64,000 nt of DNA from Dyadobacter bucti (GTDB lineage Bacteria > Bacteroidota > Bacteroidia > Cytophagales > Spirosomataceae). Numbering within the stretch: position 1 is the stretch's first letter; every line of letters starts with the position of its first letter. Of the stretch, positions 50,355 to 58,077 are shown one piece after another. Below the pieces are notes generated by a model. The model was given only the letters and a program-made list of their open reading frames with translations, searched no databases and was not told where the DNA came from. The stretch is from contig NZ_SWFP01000005.1 of NCBI RefSeq assembly GCF_005869225.1, positions 248,001-312,000 on the forward strand, in the 5' to 3' direction. The position numbers were made by a program, and so were the translations under genes.

Positions 50355-50948
50355 TCAGGGAACTGGCCTCGGAACTACATTGGTAACTTCGCCATTGGCC
50401 CTTTTTGTGTCCAGTGCGCGGGCCTCTTCCTTTGTCCACGCTTCACGTGTGTAGCGGTCATTCATATCCTCTACCAAAAGATCTTTTCCCCAGATTACCT
50501 GGTCACGTTCTGAGAACACAGGAACAAACTCATCGTGGCGGAGGTAAACAGCCTGTTTAGGACAAGCTTCTTCGCACAGACCGCAGAAAATACATCTCAG
50601 CATATTCACTTCATATACCGCAGCATATTTCTCTTCACGGTACAAGGTTTCTTCACCTTTTTCGCGTTCTGCTGCAACCATGGAAATTGCTTCTGCCGGG
50701 CAGGCTACCGCACATAGTCCGCACGCAGTACATCTTTCGCGGCCTTGCTCATCTCTTTTTAAAATGTGCCGTCCCCTGAAAACAGGGCCTAGGTACCTTT
50801 TTACTTCGGGATATTCAATCGTAACTTTTTTGGCGAAAAAGTGCTTGATGGTGATCGCCAGACCTTGCGCAATAGCCGGCAGGTAGGCGCGCTCCATCAG
50901 CGTCATTTCTTTATTGCTTACTTGCTTAGAGCGATTTGTCAATTGCAT
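50355..50948 (-). CDS. nuoI: NADH-quinone oxidoreductase subunit I (operon copy)
   Basis: The 197-residue peripheral subunit carries two [4Fe-4S] clusters (CTACGLCAVACP and CIFCGLCEEACP) that pass electrons to NuoB. The N-terminus (LPAIAQGLAITIKHFFAKKVTIEYPE) is the usual membrane-contact segment, and the short C-terminus ends in TNVVPRPVP. Unlike the copy at 11314 it has no repeat tail and is of normal length. It stands between nuoH and nuoJ in canonical order. Confidence 0.95.
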   Translation of the reverse strand: MQLTNRSKQVSNKEMTLMERAYLPAIAQGLAITIKHFFAKKVTIEYPEVKRYLGPVFRGRHILKRDEQGRERCTACGLCAVACPAEAISMVAAEREKGEETLYREEKYAAVYEVNMLRCIFCGLCEEACPKQAVYLRHDEFVPVFSERDQVIWGKDLLVEDMNDRYTREAWTKEEARALDTKRANGEVTNVVPRPVP

Positions 50949-50966
50949 GGCAATACGTATTTTAAT

Positions 50967-52046
50967 TTAATTCAACCAGGCAGTAATAACCGGCTTTAAG
51001 AAAAGAACGGCCGCACCGGTAATGATAATATTAAAGATAGCCAGAGGGATCAGTTTTTTCCATCCCAGGTTCATCAGCTGATCGTAGCGGAAACGCGGGA
51101 TAGTCCAGCGAACCCACATGTAGAAAAAGATAAAGAATAGGGCTTTTCCAAAAAATACTGCTGTTCCGATCAGCGTAGCAATGTTGTGTCCTAATTCGGG
51201 ACCAAAAGAACCAGTGAGCTGCGTGTAAACCCAATCCATTCCGGGATAGTTATAGCCACCGAAGTAGAGCACTGAAATGATAGCCGAAGAAACGAACATA
51301 TTGATATACTCGGCAAACAGATAAAAACCCAACTTCATGCTTCCATATTCGGTATGATAACCGCCTACAAGCTCGGTTTCGCACTCAGGAAGATCGAAAG
51401 GCACACGATTACATTCTGCGAAAGAACATGTAATGAAAATAATGAAGCCCAGCGGCTGATAAAAAATATTCCAGTTTCCGCCATGTTGCTGAGCCACGAT
51501 CTCACCCAGTGAAAGTGAGCTGCTCATCATCAGGATGGCAATCAGCGACAAGCCCATTGCTACTTCGTAACTGATATTTTGCGAAGCTGCTCTGATAGCA
51601 CCCAGCAATGAGAATTTGTTATTAGAGGCCCAGCCACCTACCATAATTCCGTACACGCCAAGGGCTACCACGCCAAAAACATACAGAATTCCAATATTGG
51701 ACTCCACACCCTGAAGTACTACTTCGTGTCCGTCAAAACGGAATGTGCTTCCAAAAGGAATAACTGCGCTGGCCAGAAGAGCCGTAAGCATGGCCAAACT
51801 GGGACCCGCAATGAAAAGCCATTTATTGGCAAGAGCAGGGATAAAATCCTCTTTAAAAAACATTTTGCCCGCGTCAGCAAGCGGTTGAAGCAAGCCGCCC
51901 CATCCGGCCCGGTTTGGTCCCATCCGGTCCTGGATAAAACCAGCCACTTTACGCTCAGCCCACGTGGAATACATGGCTATGACGAGGGTGAGGACAAAAA
52001 CAACGAATATTGTTGCAGTCTTAATTAGAAACTCGGTTAAATCCAT
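50967..52046 (-). CDS. nuoH: NADH-quinone oxidoreductase subunit H
   Basis: The 359-residue membrane subunit has about eight helices and forms part of the quinone-binding chamber. Signatures are AERKVAGFIQDRMGPNRAGWGG (about 31-52), LLQPLADAGKMFFKEDFIP, FAECNRVPFDLPECETELVGGYHTEYG and FFYMWVRWTIPRFRYDQLM. The Glu-rich loop FDLPECETELVGG contacts the proton path. All conserved blocks are intact. It follows nuoG by 39 bp. Confidence 0.96.
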   Translation of the reverse strand: MDLTEFLIKTATIFVVFVLTLVIAMYSTWAERKVAGFIQDRMGPNRAGWGGLLQPLADAGKMFFKEDFIPALANKWLFIAGPSLAMLTALLASAVIPFGSTFRFDGHEVVLQGVESNIGILYVFGVVALGVYGIMVGGWASNNKFSLLGAIRAASQNISYEVAMGLSLIAILMMSSSLSLGEIVAQQHGGNWNIFYQPLGFIIFITCSFAECNRVPFDLPECETELVGGYHTEYGSMKLGFYLFAEYINMFVSSAIISVLYFGGYNYPGMDWVYTQLTGSFGPELGHNIATLIGTAVFFGKALFFIFFYMWVRWTIPRFRYDQLMNLGWKKLIPLAIFNIIITGAAVLFLKPVITAWLN

Positions 52047-52085
52047 TTTTCTTAATTCGCTTTAAAATAATTTGCAGACCAGATA

Positions 52086-53201
52086 TCAGTTATTTTTACT
52101 CAACAAAGAACGATGATTTGCTTTATCGTTGTTTTCTATGCTCTGGTGCCGGATGGTATCTTCGTCAGTAACATACGGGCGGGAATCATCGATATTCTTG
52201 AACTGCGTTGCGGCCAGCTTCAATGCAAAATCAGGTTTTTTTACCAGATCAGCGCGATATTTATTGGCTGAAATAACAGAGCTTCTTTTGACTTTGGTAG
52301 GTCCTTCCAATGTCCAGTCGCTTGTTTTTTTCTTGTCGAAACGGCAGGTGTTGCAAATGAAATCGTTTACCTCACCCCATGTATTCTTGCGGGCTGTAAC
52401 TCTGATTACCTCTTCTCCGCGATACCATAAAGTTACTTTTCCGCAGCATTTTTCGCAATCACGATGCGCGTCTTCAGGTTTTGTGAACCAGACCCTGTTT
52501 TTGAAACGATAGGTCTTGTCTGTAAGCGCACCTACCGGGCAAACGTCTATCACATTTCCCGAAAAATCATTGTCAATTGCTTTTTCAATGTAGGTACTGA
52601 TTTCAGAAGCATCTCCGCGGTTCATTACACCGTGCACACGCTGGTCGGTAATCTGGTCGGCGGTGTAAACGCAACGATAACAAAGAATGCAGCGGGTCAT
52701 GTGCAATTGCACGTGCGGGCCAATATCTATTTTGTCAAAAGTCCTTCTATCCTCCTCATACCTTGTTTTCACAGATCCGTGCTCAAAAGCAAAATCCTGC
52801 AGGTGGCATTCCCCAGCCTGATCGCAAATGGGGCAATCGAGGGGGTGGTTGATAAGCAGGAATTCCACAATACTTTTACGGGTATCCAATACTGCCTGGT
52901 TCGTGGTATTTTCCACAACCATTCCTTCCTGAACCTGTGTAATGCATGAAGGAACCAGCTTGGGCATCGGGCGCGGATCTTTTGCAGAACCTTGTGCTAC
53001 CCGCACCAAACACGCGCGGCATTTACCTCCCGAAGTTGGAAGTGGTTTATAATAACACATTGCCGGCGGCACCAAGGCCGCCTGGCTTTCATCCGCTTCG
53101 GCAATCTTTCGTGCTGCCTGCATGATAGTTGTTCCCGGCTCTACCTCGACTTCTATACCGTCGAATGTAATTTTAACTAATTGAGATTTTATTTCTTCCA
53201 T
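52086..53201 (-). CDS. nuoG: NADH-quinone oxidoreductase subunit G, short form
   Basis: The 371-residue protein has an N-terminal [2Fe-2S] domain (AMCYYKPLPTSGGKCRAC), the His/Cys-liganded N5-type site HPLDCPICDQAGEC, a [4Fe-4S] block CILCYRC to VIDVCPVGAL, and a further CEKCC to CNTCR site resembling N7. It lacks the molybdopterin-like C-terminal domain of E. coli NuoG (about 900 residues). Short NuoG is known in Bacteroidota, so I do not read it as truncated by mutation. The last 60 residues are polar and not recognisable. It lies 59 bp after nuoF. Confidence 0.92.
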   Translation of the reverse strand: MEEIKSQLVKITFDGIEVEVEPGTTIMQAARKIAEADESQAALVPPAMCYYKPLPTSGGKCRACLVRVAQGSAKDPRPMPKLVPSCITQVQEGMVVENTTNQAVLDTRKSIVEFLLINHPLDCPICDQAGECHLQDFAFEHGSVKTRYEEDRRTFDKIDIGPHVQLHMTRCILCYRCVYTADQITDQRVHGVMNRGDASEISTYIEKAIDNDFSGNVIDVCPVGALTDKTYRFKNRVWFTKPEDAHRDCEKCCGKVTLWYRGEEVIRVTARKNTWGEVNDFICNTCRFDKKKTSDWTLEGPTKVKRSSVISANKYRADLVKKPDFALKLAATQFKNIDDSRPYVTDEDTIRHQSIENNDKANHRSLLSKNN

Positions 53202-53260
53202 ACCAAATAATATGCATTATTCTTCTGTAATCGTACTTTTAGGGACAGAGACAATCTCCG

Positions 53261-54601
53261 CTACACCAATTCCATCGCTCCCTGATATACTGCTCCCGGC
53301 AGAGACGCTTCTTTCGGATTGGTGATATGCCACACGAATTCCTCCCGGAAATGCCGTATTGCGCTGGCAACCGGCCAAGCGGCCGCATCGCCAAGAGGGC
53401 AAATTGTATTACCTTCGATTTTTTTGGAAATATCCACCAGCAGGTCAATATCATGCATGCTTCCATGACCGTGCTCAATGCGGTGCAGAACCTTTTCCAT
53501 CCAGCCTGTTCCTTCACGGCAGGGGCTGCATTGGCCACAAGATTCATGATGATAAAAACGGGCAAAGTTCCAGGTATTTCTGACTATACAGGCTGTTTCA
53601 TCAAACACGATAAATCCTCCTGATCCCAACATGGTACCCGTGGCAAATCCTCCGTCTGATAATGACTCGTACGACATCAGACGATCCTCGCCGTTTGCCG
53701 TTTTCATAATCAGATGTGCAGGAAGAATAGGGACGGAGGAACCGCCTGCTACCAAAGCTTTGAGGTGATGACCTTTTCTGACACCTCCGCAGTATTCGTC
53801 AGAATTAATGAATTCTTCAACACTTACGCCCAGTTCGATTTCATATACGCCCGGTTTTTCAATATGTCCTGATGCAGAAATCAATTTTGTTCCTGCGCTC
53901 CGGCCGATACCAATAGCAGCATAAGCTTCGCCTCCGTTGTTAATAACCCACGGCATATTTGCAATGGATTCCACGTTGTTTACAACAGTTGGACTTTGGT
54001 ATAAACCTTTCACCGCAGGAAATGGCGGTTTATTTCTTGGGTTTCCTCTTTTTCCTTCCAGGGATTCGAGCAGGGCAGTTTCCTCGCCACATATATATGC
54101 GCCACCTCCCGACTGTACGATCAGTTCCAGGTCGTAGCCACTTCCCAATATATTTTTGCCGAGAAATCCTTTGGCTTTTGCTTCTTCAATTGCTTTTTCC
54201 AATATACGGATCACGTACATCAGTTCGCCGCGCACATATATAAAAGACTTGTTGGCACCGAGTGCAAAGCTTGAAATGATCATTCCCTCAATTAACAAGT
54301 GAGGAATTGATTTCATCAAATGATGGTCTTTGAAAGTCCCTGGTTCGGATTCATCAGCGTTGCATACCAGATAACGGGGTACGCCGTCGGGTTTTGCAAG
54401 AAATCCCCATTTCATCCCCATCGGAAATCCCGCGCCACCTCTTCCACGGATACCAGACTTTTTGGCTTCTTCCACAACCGCTTCCGGTGTCATGGTTTTG
54501 ATCGCTTTTTCAACGGCGGTATATCCACCTTTCTGACGGTACACGTCGAAGGTTTCAATACCAGGAACGTTAATATGTTCCGTTAATATTTTTATAGCCA
54601 T
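53261..54601 (-). CDS. nuoF: NADH-quinone oxidoreductase subunit F
   Basis: The 446-residue NADH-oxidising subunit holds FMN and cluster N3. The FMN/NADH site is visible as GIRGRGGAGFPMGMKWGF (about 50-67) and CNADESEPGTFKDHHLM. The cluster ligands are ESCGQCSPCREGTGWM and NTICPLGDAAAWP. Its presence with nuoE shows that the operon encodes a true NADH-dehydrogenase module. The C-terminal extension (about 20 residues after REEFVWHI) is short. It follows nuoE by 27 bp. Confidence 0.96.
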   Translation of the reverse strand: MAIKILTEHINVPGIETFDVYRQKGGYTAVEKAIKTMTPEAVVEEAKKSGIRGRGGAGFPMGMKWGFLAKPDGVPRYLVCNADESEPGTFKDHHLMKSIPHLLIEGMIISSFALGANKSFIYVRGELMYVIRILEKAIEEAKAKGFLGKNILGSGYDLELIVQSGGGAYICGEETALLESLEGKRGNPRNKPPFPAVKGLYQSPTVVNNVESIANMPWVINNGGEAYAAIGIGRSAGTKLISASGHIEKPGVYEIELGVSVEEFINSDEYCGGVRKGHHLKALVAGGSSVPILPAHLIMKTANGEDRLMSYESLSDGGFATGTMLGSGGFIVFDETACIVRNTWNFARFYHHESCGQCSPCREGTGWMEKVLHRIEHGHGSMHDIDLLVDISKKIEGNTICPLGDAAAWPVASAIRHFREEFVWHITNPKEASLPGAVYQGAMELV

Positions 54602-54628
54602 TTGAGGATAATATTTAGGCTTAAAAGC

Positions 54629-55126
54629 TTATTTGCTTAATTCATCAATAATTTCATCCACACGCTCACGGGTGAGGTTCATATAATATTTTTCACGGAT
54701 CTGGAAAACCGGCCCCCAGCCACAGGCTGCCAGACATTCAACTTCTTTTACCGTAAAAAGGCCATCCTTCGTTGTCTCGCCCGGCTCAACACCCAGCTTT
54801 TGTTTCAGATAACCGTAAATGTCTTCCCCGCCCATCAGGCAGCAAGGTCCTGTGCGGCAATATTCGATTACATGTTTCCCGACCGGTTCAAGGTGGTACA
54901 TGGTATAAAAAGTAGCAACTTCGTAAACCTCAACAGGTTCAAGACTCAATATGCTTGCTACATAATCCATCACCTCGCTGCTCAGCCAGCCCCATTGCTC
55001 TTGGGCAACGTGCAGAACCGGCAAAAGAGCCGATTTTTGACGGCCCTCGGGGTAGCGTGCTATGATTTCCTTTACTTTTTCCAGTCGTTCCGGTGTAAAC
55101 GCAACGAGATTTGGCGTTTCAGTCAT
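54629..55126 (-). CDS. nuoE: NADH-quinone oxidoreductase subunit E
   Basis: I start at the ATG at 55124-55126 (165 residues), because MTETPNLVAFTPERLEKVKE is a natural opening; an in-frame ATG eleven codons upstream adds MKICFKDHIYE. The [2Fe-2S] (N1a) ligands follow the thioredoxin-like pattern CRTGPC and CLAAC in VEYCRTGPCCLMGGE-like and VECLAACGWGP segments. VEVYEVATFYTMYHLEPVGK is the family signature. It acts next to NuoF in the NADH module. Confidence 0.95.
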   Translation of the reverse strand: MTETPNLVAFTPERLEKVKEIIARYPEGRQKSALLPVLHVAQEQWGWLSSEVMDYVASILSLEPVEVYEVATFYTMYHLEPVGKHVIEYCRTGPCCLMGGEDIYGYLKQKLGVEPGETTKDGLFTVKEVECLAACGWGPVFQIREKYYMNLTRERVDEIIDELSK

Positions 55127-55176
55127 TTCGTAAATATGATCTTTAAAACAAATCTTCAAAAAGGATTCCGCGGCGA

Positions 55177-56403
55177 CTAAGCATCCAGCTCTCCCGCAAT
55201 GACATTGAGGCTACTCATTGTTAAAATAGCATCGGACAATGAACTGCCTTTGCACATTTCAGGATAAGCCTGGTAGTAAATAAAGCTTGGTCTTCTGAAA
55301 TGGAGCCGGTAAGGTGTCCTTCCACCATCACTGATCATGTAGAAGCCCAATTCGCCATTCCCTCCTTCCACGGCATGGTATACTTCACCGGCAGGAGCAT
55401 CTATTTCCCCCATTACAATTTTAAAATGGTAGATGAGAGCTTCCATACTTTTATAGACCTCATTTTTCGGAGGCAGATAATATTCGGGAGCATCAGCATA
55501 ATAAGGGCCCTCCGGCAGATTGTTGATTGCTTGTTCAACAATTTTCAGACTCTGCCACATTTCCTCATTCCGAACCATGTAGCGGTCATAAGTATCACCG
55601 TTCTGCCCTACAGGTATATCAAATTCAAAATCCTGGTACGAAGAATATGGGTTCATGACACGAACGTCATAATCCAGACCAGCTGCTCGGAGATTAGGGC
55701 CTGTGAAACCGTATGAAAGTGCTCTTTCCAGTGAAATCGAGCCTACATTGATTGTCCGGTCCATGAAGATCCTGTTACGGTTCAGCAGCTTTTCAAGCTC
55801 ACGTAAAACAGGAGGGAACGATTTGATAAACTCGTGTATCTTGCGGATCGCGGTACTGGAAAGATCCCTTTCCATTCCTCCCAACCGACCCATATTGGTA
55901 GTCAGACGGGCGCCGCAAACTTCTTCATAAATCTCATATACCTCCTCACGCTTCTGCATTACATACAAGAAACCCGTGAAAGCTCCTGTATCAACTCCAA
56001 GAATGCTATTGCAAATAATATGATCCGTGATCCTCGCCAGTTCCATCATAATCACGCGGATGTACTGCGCTCTTTTCGGAACCTCCACACCAAGGAATTT
56101 CTCCATGGTCATGTGCCATCCAAGATTGTTGATCGGAGACGAACAATAGTTCATCCGGTCAGTTAGCGTCGTAATCTGATAATAAGGCCTTCTTTCGGCT
56201 ATTTTCTCAAATGCACGATGTATATATCCGATGGTCTGCTCTCCTGAAACGATCTTTTCACCATCCATTTTAAGGACGTTCTGAAAAATACCATGTGTTG
56301 CAGGGTGCGTAGGACCAAGATTGAGCGTGGTGAGTTCTTCAACCAGCTCAGGTAACTCGGAGTTGGCCGGGATGTTATGTGGTAATAATTCAATATCTGC
56401 CAT
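55177..56403 (-). CDS. nuoD: NADH-quinone oxidoreductase subunit D
   Basis: The 408-residue subunit forms the quinone site with NuoB and derives from the hydrogenase large subunit. Signatures are LNLGPTHPATHGIFQNVLKM (about 28-47, with quinone-contact His), GYIHRAFEKIAERRPYYQ, LTDRMNYCSSPINNLGW and the C-terminal MCKGSSLSDAILTMSSLNVIAGELD. NuoC and NuoD are separate genes here, in contrast to the E. coli NuoCD fusion. It lies 23 bp after nuoC. Confidence 0.96.
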   Translation of the reverse strand: MADIELLPHNIPANSELPELVEELTTLNLGPTHPATHGIFQNVLKMDGEKIVSGEQTIGYIHRAFEKIAERRPYYQITTLTDRMNYCSSPINNLGWHMTMEKFLGVEVPKRAQYIRVIMMELARITDHIICNSILGVDTGAFTGFLYVMQKREEVYEIYEEVCGARLTTNMGRLGGMERDLSSTAIRKIHEFIKSFPPVLRELEKLLNRNRIFMDRTINVGSISLERALSYGFTGPNLRAAGLDYDVRVMNPYSSYQDFEFDIPVGQNGDTYDRYMVRNEEMWQSLKIVEQAINNLPEGPYYADAPEYYLPPKNEVYKSMEALIYHFKIVMGEIDAPAGEVYHAVEGGNGELGFYMISDGGRTPYRLHFRRPSFIYYQAYPEMCKGSSLSDAILTMSSLNVIAGELDA

Positions 56404-56426
56404 GTCTTACTCAGTTCAATAGTGGG

Positions 56427-56927
56427 TCATCGGCCAAAGAGGGCATCAATTTTGTCTTCCCGGGTGGCATCCTCCATAGGATACTCCTTCCGCATCGGGA
56501 AGTAATCCATTTCCTCAATATTCAGGATGCGTTTCAGGTTGGGATGTCCGTCAAACAGGATTCCGAAAAAGTCATAAGTTTCACGTTCCATCCAGTTTGC
56601 ACTTGCGAAAAGTCCGGTGGCTGTCGGAATGTGAATATCAGCTTCGGGAATGGATACTTTAATGCGGACACGAAAATTATGCACAAAACTATGCATGTGA
56701 TAAACCACCATAAATTCCTGTCCTGTCTTGTCAGGATACTGGACTCCGGTTATATCAGTTAAAAAAATGATCTGGTAAGATTTGTGATCGCGCAAAAATT
56801 CCAGAACAGGGATGATTTCTTCACGGGTAGTGGAAAGCGTCAGCATTCCGTATGGTTCCTCAAAGTCAAATACCTGATCACCAAATTTTCCCAACAGCTC
56901 TTCGGCTACCTCCTGGTTACTTAGCAT
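56427..56927 (-). CDS. nuoC: NADH-quinone oxidoreductase subunit C
   Basis: The 166-residue peripheral subunit has no cofactor. The 30-kDa signature is WMERETYDFFGILFDGHPNL with the following RILNIEEMDYFPMRKEYPM. The N-terminal half contains IIFLTDITGVQYPDKTGQEF and VYHMHSFVHNFRVRIKV. It stands between nuoB (6 bp upstream) and nuoD in normal order. Confidence 0.95.
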   Translation of the reverse strand: MLSNQEVAEELLGKFGDQVFDFEEPYGMLTLSTTREEIIPVLEFLRDHKSYQIIFLTDITGVQYPDKTGQEFMVVYHMHSFVHNFRVRIKVSIPEADIHIPTATGLFASANWMERETYDFFGILFDGHPNLKRILNIEEMDYFPMRKEYPMEDATREDKIDALFGR

Positions 56928-56933
56928 AGGGCC

Positions 56934-57476
56934 TTATTGAATATTATATGATGCTAAAAGATGCTGATATTCGTCAGTGTTCCTGCGGCGAAGTTTTTCG
57001 TTTTGTGCAAGATATTGGATATGCATCAAACCGTCGATGATCTGCTCTGGTCTTGGAGGGCATCCCGGAACATACACGTCAACAGGAATGATCCTGTCAA
57101 TACCCTGGAGAACGCTGTAAGTGTCAAAAATACCGCCGCTTGAGGCGCAGGCACCTACTGCCATAACCCACCGCGGCTCGGCCATCTGAAGATAAACCTG
57201 CTTGACAACCGGAGCCATTTTTTTAGCTATTGTTCCCATTACCATCAGCAAGTCTGCCTGACGTGGAGAAAAGCTGGGCCTTTCAGAGCCGAAACGTGAT
57301 ATATCATAATGCGCGCCCATCGTTGCCATGAATTCGATCCCACAGCAGGAAGTGGCGAAAGGAAGTGGCCATAGTGAATAACTACGGGCCAGACCAATTG
57401 CTTCATCAAATGAAGTTGCAAAAAAACCAGAACCGCTATGTCCTTGCGGAGCATCTACAATTGTTACCTCTTTCAT
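56934..57476 (-). CDS. nuoB: NADH-quinone oxidoreductase subunit B
   Basis: The 180-residue subunit carries cluster N2, the electron donor to quinone. The four ligands are visible: tandem Cys in [12 protein letters not shown], Cys in [15 protein letters not shown] and Cys in [16 protein letters not shown]. An N-terminal segment of about 40 residues precedes [11 protein letters not shown], as is usual. It follows nuoA by 27 bp. Confidence 0.96.
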   Translation of the reverse strand: MKEVTIVDAPQGHSGSGFFATSFDEAIGLARSYSLWPLPFATSCCGIEFMATMGAHYDISRFGSERPSFSPRQADLLMVMGTIAKKMAPVVKQVYLQMAEPRWVMAVGACASSGGIFDTYSVLQGIDRIIPVDVYVPGCPPRPEQIIDGLMHIQYLAQNEKLRRRNTDEYQHLLASYNIQ

Positions 57477-57503
57477 ATTTGTCTGGATTACAATGTTTAA
57501 AGT

Positions 57504-57878
57504 CTATTCTTCCCAATTCAACACCCCTTTACGGATGACGTAATAAAATCCGGAAAGTAATAGTGCCATAAACAGTAACATCTCAATGAAGCCAAACATT
57601 CCTAAGCTTTTAAAATTAACCGCCCAGGGATACATAAATATAACCTCTACATCGAAGAGAACAAACAGGATTGCTACCAGAAAGTACTTCACAGAAATAG
57701 GTGTCCGGGCATCGCCCACCGACTCGATTCCGCATTCAAAAGGATCGTCCTTTAACTTGCTTTTGCGGCTCGGGCCAATCAGGTGCGTCACGATCATCGT
57801 TCCGCCAATGAACCCCGCAGCCAGTAAAAATTGAACTAAAATAGGCAGATAATCGGAAGGAAGATATGTGTTTTTCAT
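57504..57878 (-). CDS. nuoA: NADH-quinone oxidoreductase subunit A
   Basis: The 124-residue membrane subunit has three helices and the family motif DDPFECGIESVGDARTPISVKYFLVAI (residues about 42-68), with the loop Cys that marks the active/deactive transition in relatives. The second and third helices are FLVAILFVLFDVEVIFMYPW, containing the conserved acidic pair, and FIEMLLFMALLLSGFYYVI. It is first in the operon, downstream of a full-consensus promoter at 57953-57984. Confidence 0.95.
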   Translation of the reverse strand: MKNTYLPSDYLPILVQFLLAAGFIGGTMIVTHLIGPSRKSKLKDDPFECGIESVGDARTPISVKYFLVAILFVLFDVEVIFMYPWAVNFKSLGMFGFIEMLLFMALLLSGFYYVIRKGVLNWEE

Positions 57879-57952
57879 TGAGATTTTTATTGGATTATTA
57901 CCTTAACCGATAACGTAAAAATGTTGTTAACGGTGACTTTCTCACTAACTCT

Positions 57953-57984
57953 CAAAATTAGGCTTTGCAAATTTATCAATCAAA
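57953..57984 (-). promoter_or_regulatory. Promoter of the nuoA-J operon
   Basis: On the minus strand TTTG (plus 57981-57984) is followed after 20 bp by TAATTTTG (plus 57953-57960), a complete Bacteroidota promoter. It leaves a leader of roughly 70 nt before nuoA. Confidence 0.7.
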
Positions 57985-58020
57985 TTCTTTACTTTTTCTT
58001 TTGGCTAATTAGTATCATAC

Positions 58021-58052
58021 TAAATAAGCCCTGGCGAACCAGGGCTTATTTA
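58021..58052 (-). terminator. Terminator of the 716-residue SASA/T9SS gene
   Basis: A perfect 14-bp stem TAAATAAGCCCTGG/CCAGGGCTTATTTA encloses loop CGAA, 26 bp after the stop codon and upstream of the nuo promoter. Confidence 0.85.
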
Positions 58053-58077
58053 TGAGAATACAAAGAAATAATGGTTA

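Noticed and set aside
52086-53201. nuoG as a truncated pseudogene
   Set aside because: All Fe-S motifs are intact and the short form is usual in Bacteroidota.
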